Shown: positions 20,170 to 31,725, counted from the stretch's first letter. The stretch is 64,000 nucleotides of DNA from Mytilus edulis (GCF_963676685.1 NC_092354.1:19350746-19414745); one strand, 5' to 3'. Notes: generated by a model from the letters alone, not told the origin. Translations and numbers: made by a program.

Positions 20170-20761
20170 ATTTACCCCAAGGAACTTACTTTAAATAAAT
20201 CAAATGTATTCGGTAATAACTGTCCTTTCCTGGATTTAGATTTTTCAGTTGTAAACGGGAAACTACACACTAAAATTTACGACAAAAGAGACGATTTTTC
20301 GTTCCCTATTGTTAATTTTCCATTTTTAGATGGTGATGTTCCTTTGGCACCATGTTACGGTGTTTATATTTCACAACTTGTTCGTTTTTCGTGTCTGTTG
20401 TGACGTTTTTGATTTTAACGAACGCAACCTATGTATTACTGGTAAATTATTAAACCAGGGATATCGTTACCATAAATTACTTAAAACCTTTACTAAATTT
20501 TTCCATAGATATAAAGATTTGGTTTTGAAGTTTGGTTGTACCTGTAGTAAACTTATTTCAAACGGGATAGCACATCCTCATTTTTACGGAAATGTTGTTA
20601 ACCGTGCCCGGAAATTTAGAAATGATCCATGTAAACTTGTCGCTCCTTTAAATAAACTTATTCTAAAAGGTTACCTATTCAACACTGTAATAAGATCATT
20701 GAATATTGTTTTTATTGGTATAAATATTGATTTTGTTATCAGTAGATTAAAAGCTAACTAA
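20170..20761 (+). pseudogene. Reverse-transcriptase-type retroelement, C-terminal fragment
   Basis: Coding starts in one frame with CPFLDLDFSVVNGKLHTKIY, DKRDDFSFPIVNFPFL and YGVYISQLVRF, then shifts frame (small deletion near 20390) and continues RVCCDVFDFNERN to a stop at 20759-20761. I recognise this block as the region downstream of the RT catalytic core in retroelement proteins frequent in molluscs and cnidarians. Whether it is Penelope-like or a non-LTR element I cannot decide without a search. The catalytic core is absent, so it is a 5'-truncated copy inserted in the minus-strand LINE. Confidence 0.65.
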
Positions 20762-21486
20762 ATAGTACTAGTATGTTATATACATATACATATTCATGGA
20801 TCTACAATCTGTCGATACCTGTAACTTGGCATTGCACAAGGTCATGTATTTCTCTGGCTGTTTATGACGTCTTTACACTAAATCCATTGGATGTTGGATG
20901 TGTACAGATTGATTGTTTAGTCTTAGATGCATGAATCTTTTATTAGTTGTTAGTGGCTTTGAACTAGCTGTCAGATAACTGCGAGTACTCTCAGATCTGT
21001 TCATTGTGTCTTTTTGTGTCGGGATGTATAAGTACCCGGCCACGTCCACTTGTATTTTTTGTCTATCTGATGAGTTAAGCCTTTTTCAATTGATTTTTAT
21101 AGTTCGTTCTTATGTTGTACTGTTATACCACTGTCCCAGGTTAGGAGGAGGGTTGGGATCCCACTAACATGTTTAACCCCGCCACATTATTTATGTATGT
21201 GCCTGTCCCAAGTCAGGAGCCTGTAATACAGTGGTTGTCGTTTGTTTATGTGTTACATATTTGTTTTTCGTTCATTTTTTTTACATAAATAAAGCCGTTA
21301 GTTTTCTCGTTTGAATTGTTTTACATTGTCTTATCGGGGCCTTTTATAGCTGACTATGCGGTATGGGCTTTGCTCATTGTTGAAGGCCGTACGGTTACCT
21401 ATAGTTGTTAATGTTTGTGTCATTTTGGTCTTTTGTGGATAGTTGTCTCATTGGCAATAATACCACATCTTCTTTTTTATATATAT
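20762..21486 (+). repeat. R2: 3' region of the inserted retroelement
   Basis: Non-coding tail following the RT fragment, ending ATACCACATCTTC with a T/AT-rich terminus. Pieces of this tail recur at 195-628, 5175-5298, 6368-6420, 14634-14725 and 57125-57415, which defines R2 as fragments of this retroelement. Confidence 0.75.
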
Positions 21487-22242
21487 ATAAGTCTACAGTT
21501 CTCCCCAATAAATCTACCCGGGATAAAGTCTGTTTGATCAGAATCGATAATTCTATTTAGAACTGACTTTATCCTTTCAGCAATACAACTAGAAGCTAGT
21601 TTGTATGTTGAATTCAAAAGTGTAATTGGAAGCCAATTTTTTTAAGAACTGTTTTGACTTGCCTTCTTTATGAATACATGTGATAACTCCCTGCCTCTGT
21701 GTGACAGACATTTCCCCTATCTGATATGAATAATTTATTTACCTCAAAACAAACTTTCCAATGTCTATCCAAAATACTTTGAAAAATTCTGCAGTAAAAC
21801 CATCTGACCCAGGACTTTTATTATTTTTCATCCTTTTCAAAGCTTGTGTTAATTCAGCAAAAGAAATGTTACCTTCTAATGATTCTTTTTCGATATCATT
21901 TAATTTAGATGTCAAAGATAGTAATTCCCTTGATAAGTTTACTTTTTTAAGGCATTCTTGTCTTTTGTAAAGTTTCTCATAAAATATTTTTGATTTTCTA
22001 CTACAGTATTTTCATCAGTAACTGGTTTTTTAATAGTTTTATTGACAAAGTTTGAGTTTCTAAATTACAAAAAAAAATTGTTGGGCCTCTCTTTCTTCAA
22101 TCCATTGGGTTCGTGACCTAACATATTGACCTTTAACCTTGTTCTGTCTCAAAATTCTAAGTTGACATTTTTTGGCTTCTATTTCATCAGGAGTGTCCTC
22201 TATACTTACCTCATTTTCTAAATTTTGTATCTCCTCAGTCAG
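21487..22242 (-). pseudogene. LINE ORF2 middle: RT N-terminal motifs (decayed)
   Basis: The minus strand shows PITLLNSTYKLASSCIAERI, then QTDFIPGRFIGENCRLIY, the conserved N-terminal RT block (motifs 0-2) of L1/Tx1-type elements, at about 21490-21640. Between this and the endonuclease the frame is interrupted by several stops and frameshifts (for example TAA just after 22243 and TAG TAG near 22000). Interrupted at 21486 by the plus-strand insertion; continues at 20130. Confidence 0.8.
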
Positions 22243-23190
22243 TTAGATTTCCTGTTTTGTCCTTTCTCTTTTTATAAATGTTGAATAAGAAATAGTCTTA
22301 CCTCTAATCCCAAGGAGAAGGGTCTCCAACAATAATTGATCATTAATTGAAAAATCTATATCTAAATTATCAATACTATGTAAAGCATCCCCTCTATGCA
22401 CTGGCATTTTATATTGCTCAACTGTGTTAGTAATTTGTTGTTTTATTAGTTTTACATATTCAGGATCATGAAGGAGAGAGTTATTAAATTTCCAGAGGCC
22501 TCTGCCTTTTATAAATTCATTTATATTTAAAGTCAAAATCACTGGTAAATGATCTGACCTGTAGCTTTTACCAATGTTTACTTCACAAATATCACCTATA
22601 AGGCTTTCAGAAATCAAAAAGAAATCTAATCTCGATTGTTTAAAAGGGGATTTCCTTCTCCATGTAAACCTTTTAACATCAGGGTATATTTCTCTGAATG
22701 GGTCAACCAGATTCTTATATTCTTTAATTTCTACAATTTTCTCTCTAGATCTTGGATTGTTAATATTTATATAGTTATGGGTTTCAAGGTTGAAATTTTG
22801 AACAAGATTAAAGTCCCCACAAATAATACAGAGCTGATTTCCAAAGAAATCTATAATTTCTGTTAATTTGTCATAGAAGCAGGGAGTATCAATATTTGGC
22901 CCATAAACATTTATCAAAGTAAATCTCTTGTCTTCAATATTAAGATCCAATCCCATTAGATTGCCATCTCCATCTTTTTTAATTTTGTGTATTTTATAGT
23001 CAAAATTATTTTAAAACAGTATAGCAACTCCTCGTTTGATTGAAGCAAATGAAATGAAAACACAATGGCCTTTTCATTGGTTTTTTATCAAAACTTCATA
23101 TTGTTTTATAAAGTGTGTATCCTGGAGACAATATATATTTAAATCTTTTGAATTAAGATAATCAAAAATATCTCCCCGTTTTTTGGGATA
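22243..23190 (-). pseudogene. LINE apurinic/apyrimidinic-like endonuclease domain
   Basis: Open from 22956 to 22243 (237 residues), with earlier decayed sequence to about 23190 (KKRGDIFDYLN, YCLQDTHF). Endonuclease landmarks in order: LINVYGPN, CGDFNLV, the TWRR...SRLDFFLIS block, and SDHLPV near the C-terminal end, matching EEP-type non-LTR endonucleases that nick target DNA. Upstream of 22957 there are in-frame stops, so this is not a functional start. Order endonuclease then RT on the minus strand fits one L1/Tx1-like element. Confidence 0.85.
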
Positions 23191-24700
23191 CGATTGCTTT
23201 CAAGCAATCTGTAGACTTTTACCCTCACGTCAACCGTTTTATTCTAAACATTCAGCAACATCTCAGATTCTTATGATTGTCTTGCTTTAAAAGGTAAAAA
23301 CAAGCAAAAGGATTGAACATAAACAACTTTCCTGTAATGTTCTTCTCATAATCTTCATGTTTGAAATTTCCTTTGACTTTTATGCGTGTTTTTAACAACA
23401 CGGAAAATCAGAATTAAGCAGTATTTATATTTAGTGTTTTTATAAATTTAGAAACACGTCAGAGGGAATTTCCCAGTTTTGATAAATGCAAGAGTTCTCT
23501 GACCGATAATTCTATTTCTGTCACATAAGAACTGAAGTGGAGTTTTTCTATATATTTTACCGTTATGAAACTGATATTTGATACTGTACTCTCATAAAGA
23601 AATGGAGAACCATTTATCATATCATTTTTAAAATAAACGTTCTTGTTCCAAATTGCAAGTCGCGGGTTTGTTTATGTATTAATGCGCATGCGTAAAGTTT
23701 TCTTTGATTTCAAGGGGTATCAGATTGAGTGGGTTTTCTGGATTCCACGCTTCATTGATTAATTTGAAACTCATTGGATTCTTTCTATGTCTGTCTGCTA
23801 TTGAGAGTTATTGTTGTTGCATAATTTTAATTCATATGCATCATTTAAATTAAATAAATGTAGGTTAACCTATAACACCCCTTCAGCCGAAATGGAGTCT
23901 TCCATATTATCGTTTCGAGTTGTCTCCCTTCCGGAAGTATTTCCCGTCAAAATCGAAATACAATACGACTCGTCAAGAAAAATTAACTCGTTAGATGTCG
24001 ATAAACGTCGTATTAATATATTAAGAACGATCTCAATTTAAACAGAGGAGTGTGTACGGAAAGGAGTCATGCCCACTGACCCAAAGGAAATTAATATTTA
24101 AAGAGTTAGAAATGGGGTTCCTCCTAGAATTAACGGTGATAAGATACGAAGTGAAATACTTTCTCTCACTCTCAGTGACTGCTGTGGAAAGTAAACTTGG
24201 AATTGATAGTACAAAAATAAAACACAATAAGTACATTGCTCATACACTTGTATCCGGGATTGGCTATTTTTAAAGTTGAGTGACTACTCAGATTATTACA
24301 TTTTGCATGTGCAGTCGAATTAGTTTTGAAAATAATACTATCTAGCTGTACCAGGGCTGCAAAAAATGCGTGCGACTCACGCATGTTCATGCTTTTTTTG
24401 CGGCATTATCCTTGGATCTATTTTTTCCTCTTTGATCTTTTCAATTTTGGCCAAATCTCACGCATTTGCTTAATAAAAGGTTGGCAGAACTGCTATACAT
24501 GTGTCAATCAAAACTATGGCAATCGTATCCCTCAGAACATTCTGCTCTTTGATTCCTTCATGTGAAGTCCTTGACAATTATAGGATAGTATTTTAATGTT
24601 TTTTACGTTCACGTCTCATCACATTTCGCTACCAATTTGTGTAAATGGCAGTCGTTGCAAGGTTAAAATAGGCTGAATTTTGTGGCTTGATGTGTAGAAT
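23191..24700. other. Intergenic DNA, no supported gene
   Basis: Short open frames on both strands overlap at 24033-24273 without recognisable motifs. Nothing diagnostic is seen. Confidence 0.4.
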
Positions 24701-24704
24701 AATT

Positions 24705-24873
24705 TTTGAAAGTTTCACAAATTGTGAGTTCATCTTGCGGATCCAACCTTAAAATAAATGAAAGATGGGAAAGATAGTTGATGAAAACTAAACTTACTAA
24801 ACTTACTTGAATAGAAAAATCAGACAGACTAAGGGATCAAAACACACTATCAAAGTCAACATCTACTATAACT
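24705..24873 (+). repeat. Direct repeat, first copy (169 bp)
   Basis: Nearly identical to 25044-25212 (offset 339 bp): TTTGAAAGTTTCACAAA, ATCTTGCGGATCCAACC, TCAAAGTCAACATCTACTAT. Confidence 0.85.
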
Positions 24874-24959
24874 GTGCATTTTATGAGAAAAAAAAACAAT
24901 ATTTCAGTTTCAAAAGTTTAATAATGGTTTCATTTAATACTTTTTATATTATTATAACT

Positions 24960-25830
24960 GTAAAAACAAACAATTAATTTTGTTGAACTCCTGACATGAA
25001 TTTACCACAATAAGAAGTTTTGCACATATTCAATATTTTTATCTTTGAAAGTTTCACAAATTTTGAGTTCATCTTGCGGATCCAACCTTAAAATAAATGA
25101 AAGATGGGAAAGATAGTTGATGAAAACTAAACTTACTAAACTTACTTGAATAGAAAAATCAGACAGACTAAGGGATCAAAACACACTATCAAAGTCAACA
25201 TCTACTATAACTTTGATGAGCAGAAAATTGAGAAAAAACTCTAAGAGAAGATCCACCTCAGGGACACACTAGAGAAATATAACCACAGAAAGAACAAGAA
25301 ATGTAAAACTTAATTACAAAGACTTAAACCTGAAAACAAAAACATAGATATCAAAAATGAAAAAAACCCAGAGAGATTGGCAACAGAAGAGAAAAAATAA
25401 ATTTACACAAGCCAGAAAAAAATGCAAACCCACAGAAAAATATCCAGTCGATAAGTAAAAGTACAGGTACAGATACACCATCTAGAGAAATCAGAAAGAG
25501 AAGACTAAGCATAGGGAAAATTTGTCCTGACAAAGCCAAATCTTGCCCTAAAACAATTGAATACATCATAGCCACAGCTGAACCAAGGTAGTTGTAAGAA
25601 ATAATCAGTACTGATGGAAGTGTGCTAGAAATTGATGGGTGCTGAAGTGAAAAACAAATTTGTGAGACCCTTAATAGACAGATAGATCTGGAAACTTGAA
25701 AAAAATATGGCATTTTCAAAAAGAATAGAGGCTACCTAAAAAACTTAGACTTAGAACTAAATAAAGAACTCTTTGAGAATGTCATTTTCTTTTCAACAGT
25801 TTCTGATCTTTAAGGGGTTCCTCAACATGT
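24960..25830 (+). pseudogene. Decayed lysine-rich coding stretch (plus copy)
   Basis: A plus-strand frame contains PSREIRKRR ... AKSCPKTIEYIIATAEPR (about 25470-25590) with stops on either side. It is homologous at DNA and peptide level to the minus-strand stretch 26480-25865. Product family not recognised; the basic, lysine-rich character suggests a nucleic-acid-binding segment of a transposon protein, but that is inference. Confidence 0.5.
25044..25212 (+). repeat. Direct repeat, second copy (169 bp)
   Basis: Second copy of 24705-24873; it lies at the 5' side of the plus-strand decayed coding stretch. Confidence 0.85.
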
Positions 25831-25864
25831 TTAAGACTCATCAATTTCTTGTACGCAGCTGACA

Positions 25865-26480
25865 TCAGTTCTCATTAACTGAATTTAACTCTGACAACCA
25901 CCTTGGTGTAGCTGTGGATATGATGTGCTCAATTGTTTTAGCACAAGATTTGGGATGGTCAGGCAGATAATGTCTTTTTCTTTGACTTTTCTTTCTGATT
26001 TCTCTAGGTATTGTTAGTGCATCTGTATTTTTGCTACATGACTGGACAATTTTCTGCTGGTTTGCAACTTTTTTAGCTTGTGTCAATTTTCTTCTTTTCT
26101 TTTGTTGCCACTTTCTCTTTGGTTTTTTTTTCTCATATGTGTTTTAATTCTGGTCAAAGTCTTTTGAATTAAGTGTTACATTGTTTTGTTTTCTTTGTTT
26201 ATATTTGTCTAGATTGTCCTTCAGATTTGGATCCTCTTTCAGTGTTTTTCTCAATTTTTACTCCTCAAAGTTGAGGTTGTTGTTGACTTTGTATGCACTT
26301 ACCCTTTATGATTTTACTCTAAAGTTGGGTTTCACAACCATCTCTCCCATCTTTCATTCATTGAAAGGTTGGGTCTTAAAATTAAACTCAAAATGTGCTA
26401 GATGGTTTTTTATGGCAAATCCATGTCAGGAGTGCAACATAATTAATTGTTTGTTATAACAATTATAATAGTCTAAAAGG
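25865..26480 (-). pseudogene. Decayed lysine-rich coding stretch (minus copy)
   Basis: Minus-strand frame 26086-25865 reads IPREIRKKSQRKRHYLPDHP then KSCAKTIEHIISTATPR, the counterpart of the plus-strand copy. Upstream on the minus strand there is further lysine-rich sequence (LRKTLKEDPNLKDNLDKY). The two copies face each other tail to tail around 25850. Unrecognised family. Confidence 0.5.
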
Positions 26481-27603
26481 TATTACATGAAACCATTCTA
26501 AAACTTCTAAATTGAACTATGGTTATTTTCTAATCAAATGACAAAGTTTAACATGTTTAAGACAATTAGCTTCCATAATTTGAAAATTATATGAAAATTT
26601 AGCATTACAATATGTTTACTTGTGACAAAAAACAATTCTTGGATCAAAGTCCTACTTTGAAGTTTACCTTTAAGAATTTACTATAACTCATACATTCAAC
26701 CTTGAATAGTTAGAAAACATGTTTAGATGCAAATAAGTCACTAGGAGCTGAGATTATCTTAAAATGTAAGTCCAAGAAAATGTCATTTTAAAACTGTTGC
26801 ACTCCTGACATCAAAGAAATGGTTCTAAAAGAAAAACTCCTAGTCTATCAGACTACTCGTTGGGTGCAATCTTGTATCTATTATAGTATCTTTTGGAAAA
26901 TAAAACAGAACCATATATTGGCTTTTGTATTTTTTCAGTGAAAGTCTTTAAACTTCAAAGTTGCACTCCTGACACTCATAGGGAGGCCTTATTTGCTTGA
27001 CTCTCACACATTATTCATATCAATAATCAGGTAAATGAACTACTTATTCTAGAAAGGACATATTTGTTTTACAGGATTGACTTTTGTTTATGTTTAGGTG
27101 TGAGTCATTTGAGCAAAATTCATTCCATTCCTCAGTAATACTAATTTCTGTGTTGCACTCCTGACATGGCACAACTTTTTTTTAAAACACATCTGAAAAG
27201 CTTCATTTTGAGCTAAAATCATTACTAAGATATAACAGTTTTAAAACAAATAAGAATTTAAGGCACATCACTCCATTAAACAATTTGCTGTGTCTTGAAA
27301 AAAAAGTATTTTTTCAAACGTCACAAAAAAGTGTTGCACTCCTGACAAATTTAGCATCTTTTTTTAACATAATTTTTTTAATACTTGAGATTTTCCGAAG
27401 ATGTTTTGCAGGAATATTCTACACAATCAAATTATCATCATAGTTGATAAATATTGCTATATATGCAAAGAACCATTTATTTTTACTTTGCCCTTAATGT
27501 AAGAAAATATATGTACTGTAAACACAAAGCTAAATTAATTATTAAATTTTGTATTTATAAACTATTTTTTTCTTAGTGTATATATGTTACAGACAATAAA
27601 CAG
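26481..27603. repeat. AT-rich region with repeated GTTGCACTCCTGAC motif
   Basis: GTTGCACTCCTGAC occurs exactly at 26796, 26960, 27152 and 27333 (spacing 164, 192 and 181 bp). An inverted copy is at 26425, and a variant GTTGAACTCCTGAC at about 24983. Flanking sequence between motifs is diverged. No coding sequence. Confidence 0.7.
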
Positions 27604-28371
27604 TTATTCCCATAACGACAATTTTTCTGTGTTGTTTTTACAGGTATCTAAAGTTTTATGGGCCCCTTTTGTTCTAATACGTGTTTGCACTTTGTCCCTT
27701 TTTCTAATTGTGAATGCGTTATGAGATAACAAAAATCTTTCCTCCTTCATAGAAACTGGCAGGTCATCTAGTAGGCGAATCTTTGTTCCCTTCAAGTTAT
27801 AGGCTCTGGACATTACAAGTTGTTTATCCCCAAAATGTACAAAACGAACAAGAAAAGGATTTGGGCCCTTCCCATGTGTTGGAACTCTATGGGCGTTAGC
27901 AAGCGGCATGGAATTGGCTTTTGAAGCATATCTAAGCAACTTTTCAGAGAATAGCTTTCGTGTTGTTGCATAGACATTTCCCTCTGGAATGCTGTCATCT
28001 ATACCATAAATAAGTATATTATATTTTTTGTCATGCTTTTAGAGTAAAATGGCCTTTTCTTTAAGCTCATCAATTTGCTGTTGCAAATCAATTTTTTGTT
28101 TGAATAGCTTTTCATTTTCTAAATCTTGAAGCTGTAAATCCATACCTTGGACACCTCTTTCTAGCTCTGTAAAATCATGTCTAAGAGTTTTTATTTCTTT
28201 TTGTGACGTTTCAAATTTAACATTGAGGACTTTAGCATCAGCTTTAACCTCATGTATCATACTGGTAAGGTTACGTTCGACTTTAGTTAACTGTTCCGAA
28301 AAAACTGTGACCTTCTTATCCACACCCAAAATAAGGGATTTTAATTCCTCAAATTGTTCTAGTGATGCCAT
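27604..28371 (-). pseudogene. LINE ORF1-like protein with a single internal stop
   Basis: A minus-strand frame of 255 codons from ATG 28371, interrupted only by TAA at 28041-28039. The first 110 residues are heptad-rich (LILGVDKKV, LERGVQGMDLQLQDLENE) and likely form a coiled coil. After the stop, the same frame continues YNILIYGIDDS, VPTHGKGPNPFLVRF, then a basic C-terminus. Coiled coil followed by an RRM-like domain is the layout of L1-type ORF1p RNA chaperones. No RT follows directly downstream. It may have belonged to the LINE at 19.5-23.2 kb on the same strand. The stop could also be a sequencing error. Confidence 0.6.
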
Positions 28372-29319
28372 ATTCGGTTAGGAACACCTTTTATGTAAAT
28401 ATTTACAAAATTTATAAATGCAATGTCAACGAATATATAAATATACTACACTCTACATAGTGTCTTTATGTACGATAGTTTTGTATATACATGTACATGT
28501 AGTAAACAGTTTGATTTGAATTGGAGCTGTGTCAACGTTATTGTTCGTTACACTGATAAAACACTGTGTTTAATACCACACAAACTATAATTTTTATAGT
28601 GTAATAGACACAAAAAATGTTAATTCATCATTCATGATATATGATATATTGACTCCGTAAGTAGCGTTCACCTTATCCTCATCCTTACATGTTCATCATT
28701 AGCCGTGTAGTATCGAGACCTTATATTTATGTGGATATTATATATGGTCATATATGGTCATTGAAAATAATCATCTCTACAACTTTTGACGACTCTACAT
28801 CCCCTTAAATTGTCAAATTTCTCAGTTACTGTTGCTACAAATTGTCATTCATGGGCGCACCCATTACAGGGGAGATAATAATGTACTAGTTTATTGCTTC
28901 ATGTGTAAGGTGTCCCTATCCCGTGATGTTGTCATTCAGGTGGCATTTTTAACGTTTGCATATAATCGTGAGGTTTGGCTAGCCATTAAACTAGGTTCCA
29001 TAAAAACATCTTAAAACGTCTTGCACCAAGTCATAAATAGGGCAGTTTCTATCAAATATTCCTTTTATATGAATCTTGGCATTTGTTTTTGTATCAGTTC
29101 AGTGTTTCTGTTGTTCCGTTGTTTTCCTCTTGTAGTTGATTTGTTTCCATCAGTTTTGGTTTGAGACCCGAATTTCTTTCCGCTGTATCGATTTATGGCT
29201 ATTGAACAGCGGTATACTACTGTTTATTTTGATAGAGGATGTATTATTTATCATTTTAATTAGTTTAATTAAAAACGTTTATCGTTTTCAAAATAAAAGT
29301 AGAATAACAAAAATATCGA
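28372..29319. other. Intergenic DNA, no gene seen
   Basis: AT-rich with short ORFs lacking features. Contains ATATGGTCATATATGGTCAT (about 28742-28761) as a small tandem duplication. Confidence 0.45.
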
Positions 29320-29430
29320 ATTCAAAGGACAATTCAAAACGTTAAGTCCCTAATCCAATGGCAGAACCAAACGCCCCAATACATCAAACGACTGAATAAC
29401 AATTGTCATATTCCTGATTGAGAACAGACA
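29320..29430 (-). repeat. Repeat R4 copy, reverse
   Basis: AATTCAAAACGTTAAGTCCC, AATGGCAGAACCAAA and CAATTGTCATATTCCTGA match R4 in reverse. Confidence 0.65.
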
Positions 29431-29926
29431 TTTTTTTATGTAGAAATTAGTATATTAAACCTGATTTTGTAGCTAGCCCAACCTCTTACTTGTATGACAA
29501 TCGCATAAGATACTTACTTCTACAGATCGAATGCTAAATAGTAGGTATTACTAGATTTATTTCGCTTGACTGGGCGGGGTTCAAGAAATTCGCGTATTTA
29601 AGACCAGTCTAGCTATAGACAGGAGTTTTGGGATAAACTCAATAATGAAGTGACCAGTTAATTGTCCGATATCATACTCTCAGTTCTTTTGTATATCCGT
29701 TTGGTGACACTGATAGGTGATTAGATTCAATAATAATTATAACGGAAATCATTCTTATCACACACATCTTCAAATAGACTGTCCTTATACAAATTAAACC
29801 ATAAGCTCCGCCCGATCAATTTAAACAACATTGGTAATATGATGATAAACAGCATATGTCAAATGAAACACGATAGATGTGCAAAGTGTTTCAGACAATA
29901 CTAACTATTAACCCCTGTAAAGATGT
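29431..29926. other. No gene; GC-box/TATA-like pair at 29572-29602
   Basis: GGGCGGGG (29572-29579) is followed within 25 bp by GTATTTAAG on the plus strand. This could be a core promoter but no transcript or ORF follows that I can support. Confidence 0.25.
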
Positions 29927-30166
29927 CAGTAGTATTGTATGCGTTGTATGACCCCCAAACCTCGGACGCGAACGCAAGCGCTATATACGGACCTGTGCGC
30001 GTACGCCAACGCTATATTTGGGCCTTAACGCGGACGCCATAGTTGACTCTGAAATCGGGATGCTTAACTAATGGTATGAATCACACACCGACGCCATATT
30101 TGGGACTTCGCGCGGACACTGGACATCAACGCTATATTTGGGGCCTCAGCGCGGACGTCATAGTTG
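29927..30166. repeat. Left TIR of the miniature element
   Basis: Pairs with 31797-32015. Contains repeated GCGGACGCCATAGTTG and ACGCTATATTTGGGCC words. Similar sub-repeats continue inward to about 30290 on this side only. Confidence 0.8.
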
Positions 30167-30492
30167 GAATTGACAATTGGATGCATACCTAAGGATATGA
30201 CTCGCACGAACGCCGTATTTGGGCGCGGACGCTGACACTGTAATTGGGCTTAAACCCTGGACGCCATACCTAAATGTTGAACCAGGCTACCCTCCAAGGT
30301 GGATACTATTAATGACTCTAGAACGTGGTTTTCTCTCTCACACTTCCAGATACCAGATCTGGTTCAGGACTTGAGATCTGCTACATATCCATGTAGGTCG
30401 TTTAAGATTTATTTTTTCTTTGTTTTTTCCCTCTTTTTTCTGTTTTTTTCTGATGTTTTGGGTTTTGTTTTTGTTTTGCTTAACCCAATAGG

Positions 30493-30990
30493 GCTACGAG
30501 TTTGCTGTCATTCTTAAATAAGTCAGTGGATGTTGATAATTGTTGATAATGTCCTTCATCTCCAGTCCCCGACATCTCAATTTGACGTAATAAAGGCAAT
30601 ACAGGCCACAGGTCTCTGAATCATCGGGTCGAATTTGATTGCCAACCACACAGTATTCCGGTCCATTCACGATGAGAACGTTTCTAAAAATAGCGTTGGT
30701 ACGTTTCCGGGTATCGTCCTAAGGAGTCGAAAAATTCGGGTGGACCCGATGCGGGAAAATAAAAAGCAACCCAATGACTCCCCTTTTGATCCCAGTTGTC
30801 CGTATTTCCCACAAACGTTCTATGCCTGACGCTCACATAGCTAGGCAAGTATTCTGCACAGCACACGGTCACGGGAAATCTGCTTAAAAGCATCCTCTAC
30901 ATCTTTTCCGGTCAACGGGAGAGCAATGCCGTTTTTTGCCCACACCCTTGATGACTATGGGGTTCCAATCCACTAATATGAGCAAACACT
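30493..30990 (-). pseudogene. Adenain-like cysteine protease, broken
   Basis: Minus strand. In order: an N-terminal piece (LTGKDVEDAFKQISRD) ending in a frameshift near 30860; a central piece with GSHWVAFYF (candidate catalytic His) and EFFDSLG, ending at a stop at 30684; and a third piece in another frame with SETCGLYCLYYV (candidate catalytic Cys, TGT at 30608-30610), ending TAG at 30493. His then Cys in this order fits adenovirus/Polinton maturation proteases, which cleave virion proteins. At least two frame breaks; not functional as it stands. Confidence 0.7.
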
Positions 30991-31099
30991 ACTCCGTAAT
31001 CCTGACAGGCTATGAGATCTTCTTGTCTCTCAGCATCGCCCGCCTCTTTGGTCATATCTTCGTCTGACGAGACCAAACTATCGTCTTCGGAGAGACGGT

Positions 31100-31725
31100 C
31101 GTCTTCCATATCTCCGTCTGGTGTTTCTCCTTGACCGATGTGCAAGACCTCTGTACGCAATCTGGAGGCTTCCAGGGTTCTAGCTTTTAGATATACAAGA
31201 AGGTATCCGCGTTGCCTCTTCGAATTTCCGGAGAAAGAAGTCCCCTCGAGAAGGATACATCTGTCGGCCAAGAGTCATGATGGGCTGTCGATCAATTGGG
31301 TTATTAAAGAGAACGAGATAATGACAGTTTTGTCTTTGGGTGGGGTCGTTGCCAAAGTATAAATTCTGATTTAAAACGACGAGCGATAAATTTCTATGGT
31401 GACTCCCTTTCGTAAACAAATCATTTATTCTAGAGTCTTTGGCCGAGGTCGACATGAGGTCATCTAGTATGATCATGTTTCGAATGTTGGGATCGAAAAA
31501 ATCGTCCCTTTCGAAGTCAAAAGGAATTCCATGAATGAAGTCAACGCGTGGAAGCACTGTTCGTTTTTTTTTTCTCGTAAAGAGGTTGCCACCTTTTATA
31601 CCTTTTATACAACCAAACGATCCTCTCTGGACTAGGAATACACAGACTTTCTATGGTTTTTTTTTTTTCATGAAATGAACTTTTCCGCAGGGAGTGGGAC
31701 CGGACACAATCATGGTGAAAGAGTG
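31100..31725 (-). pseudogene. Packaging-type P-loop ATPase (FtsK/HerA-like), broken
   Basis: The minus strand opens near 31713 with a Walker A-like SGPTPCGKV, followed by frame breaks in poly-A runs (about 31670 and 31570). The longest open piece (31557-31180) has the Walker B-like IILDDLM, then LFTKGSHHRNLS and LVVLNQN (sensor-like), and NPIDRQPI. A further frame shift near 31200 leads to an acidic, Ser/Asp/Glu-rich C-terminal stretch. Motif order matches DNA-packaging ATPases of Polintons and related viruses. The gene lies directly upstream of the protease in the same direction. Confidence 0.7.

Noticed and set aside
25351..25719. 122-codon minus-strand ORF with hydrophobic runs, a possible membrane protein
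   Set aside because: It is antisense to the decayed lysine-rich stretch (plus copy); poly-A-rich lysine codons read backwards give Phe/Leu/Ser runs.
30299..30517. 72-codon plus-strand ORF inside the mini-Polinton element
   Set aside because: Phe/Leu-rich translation of a T-rich stretch antisense to the protease end; no domain.
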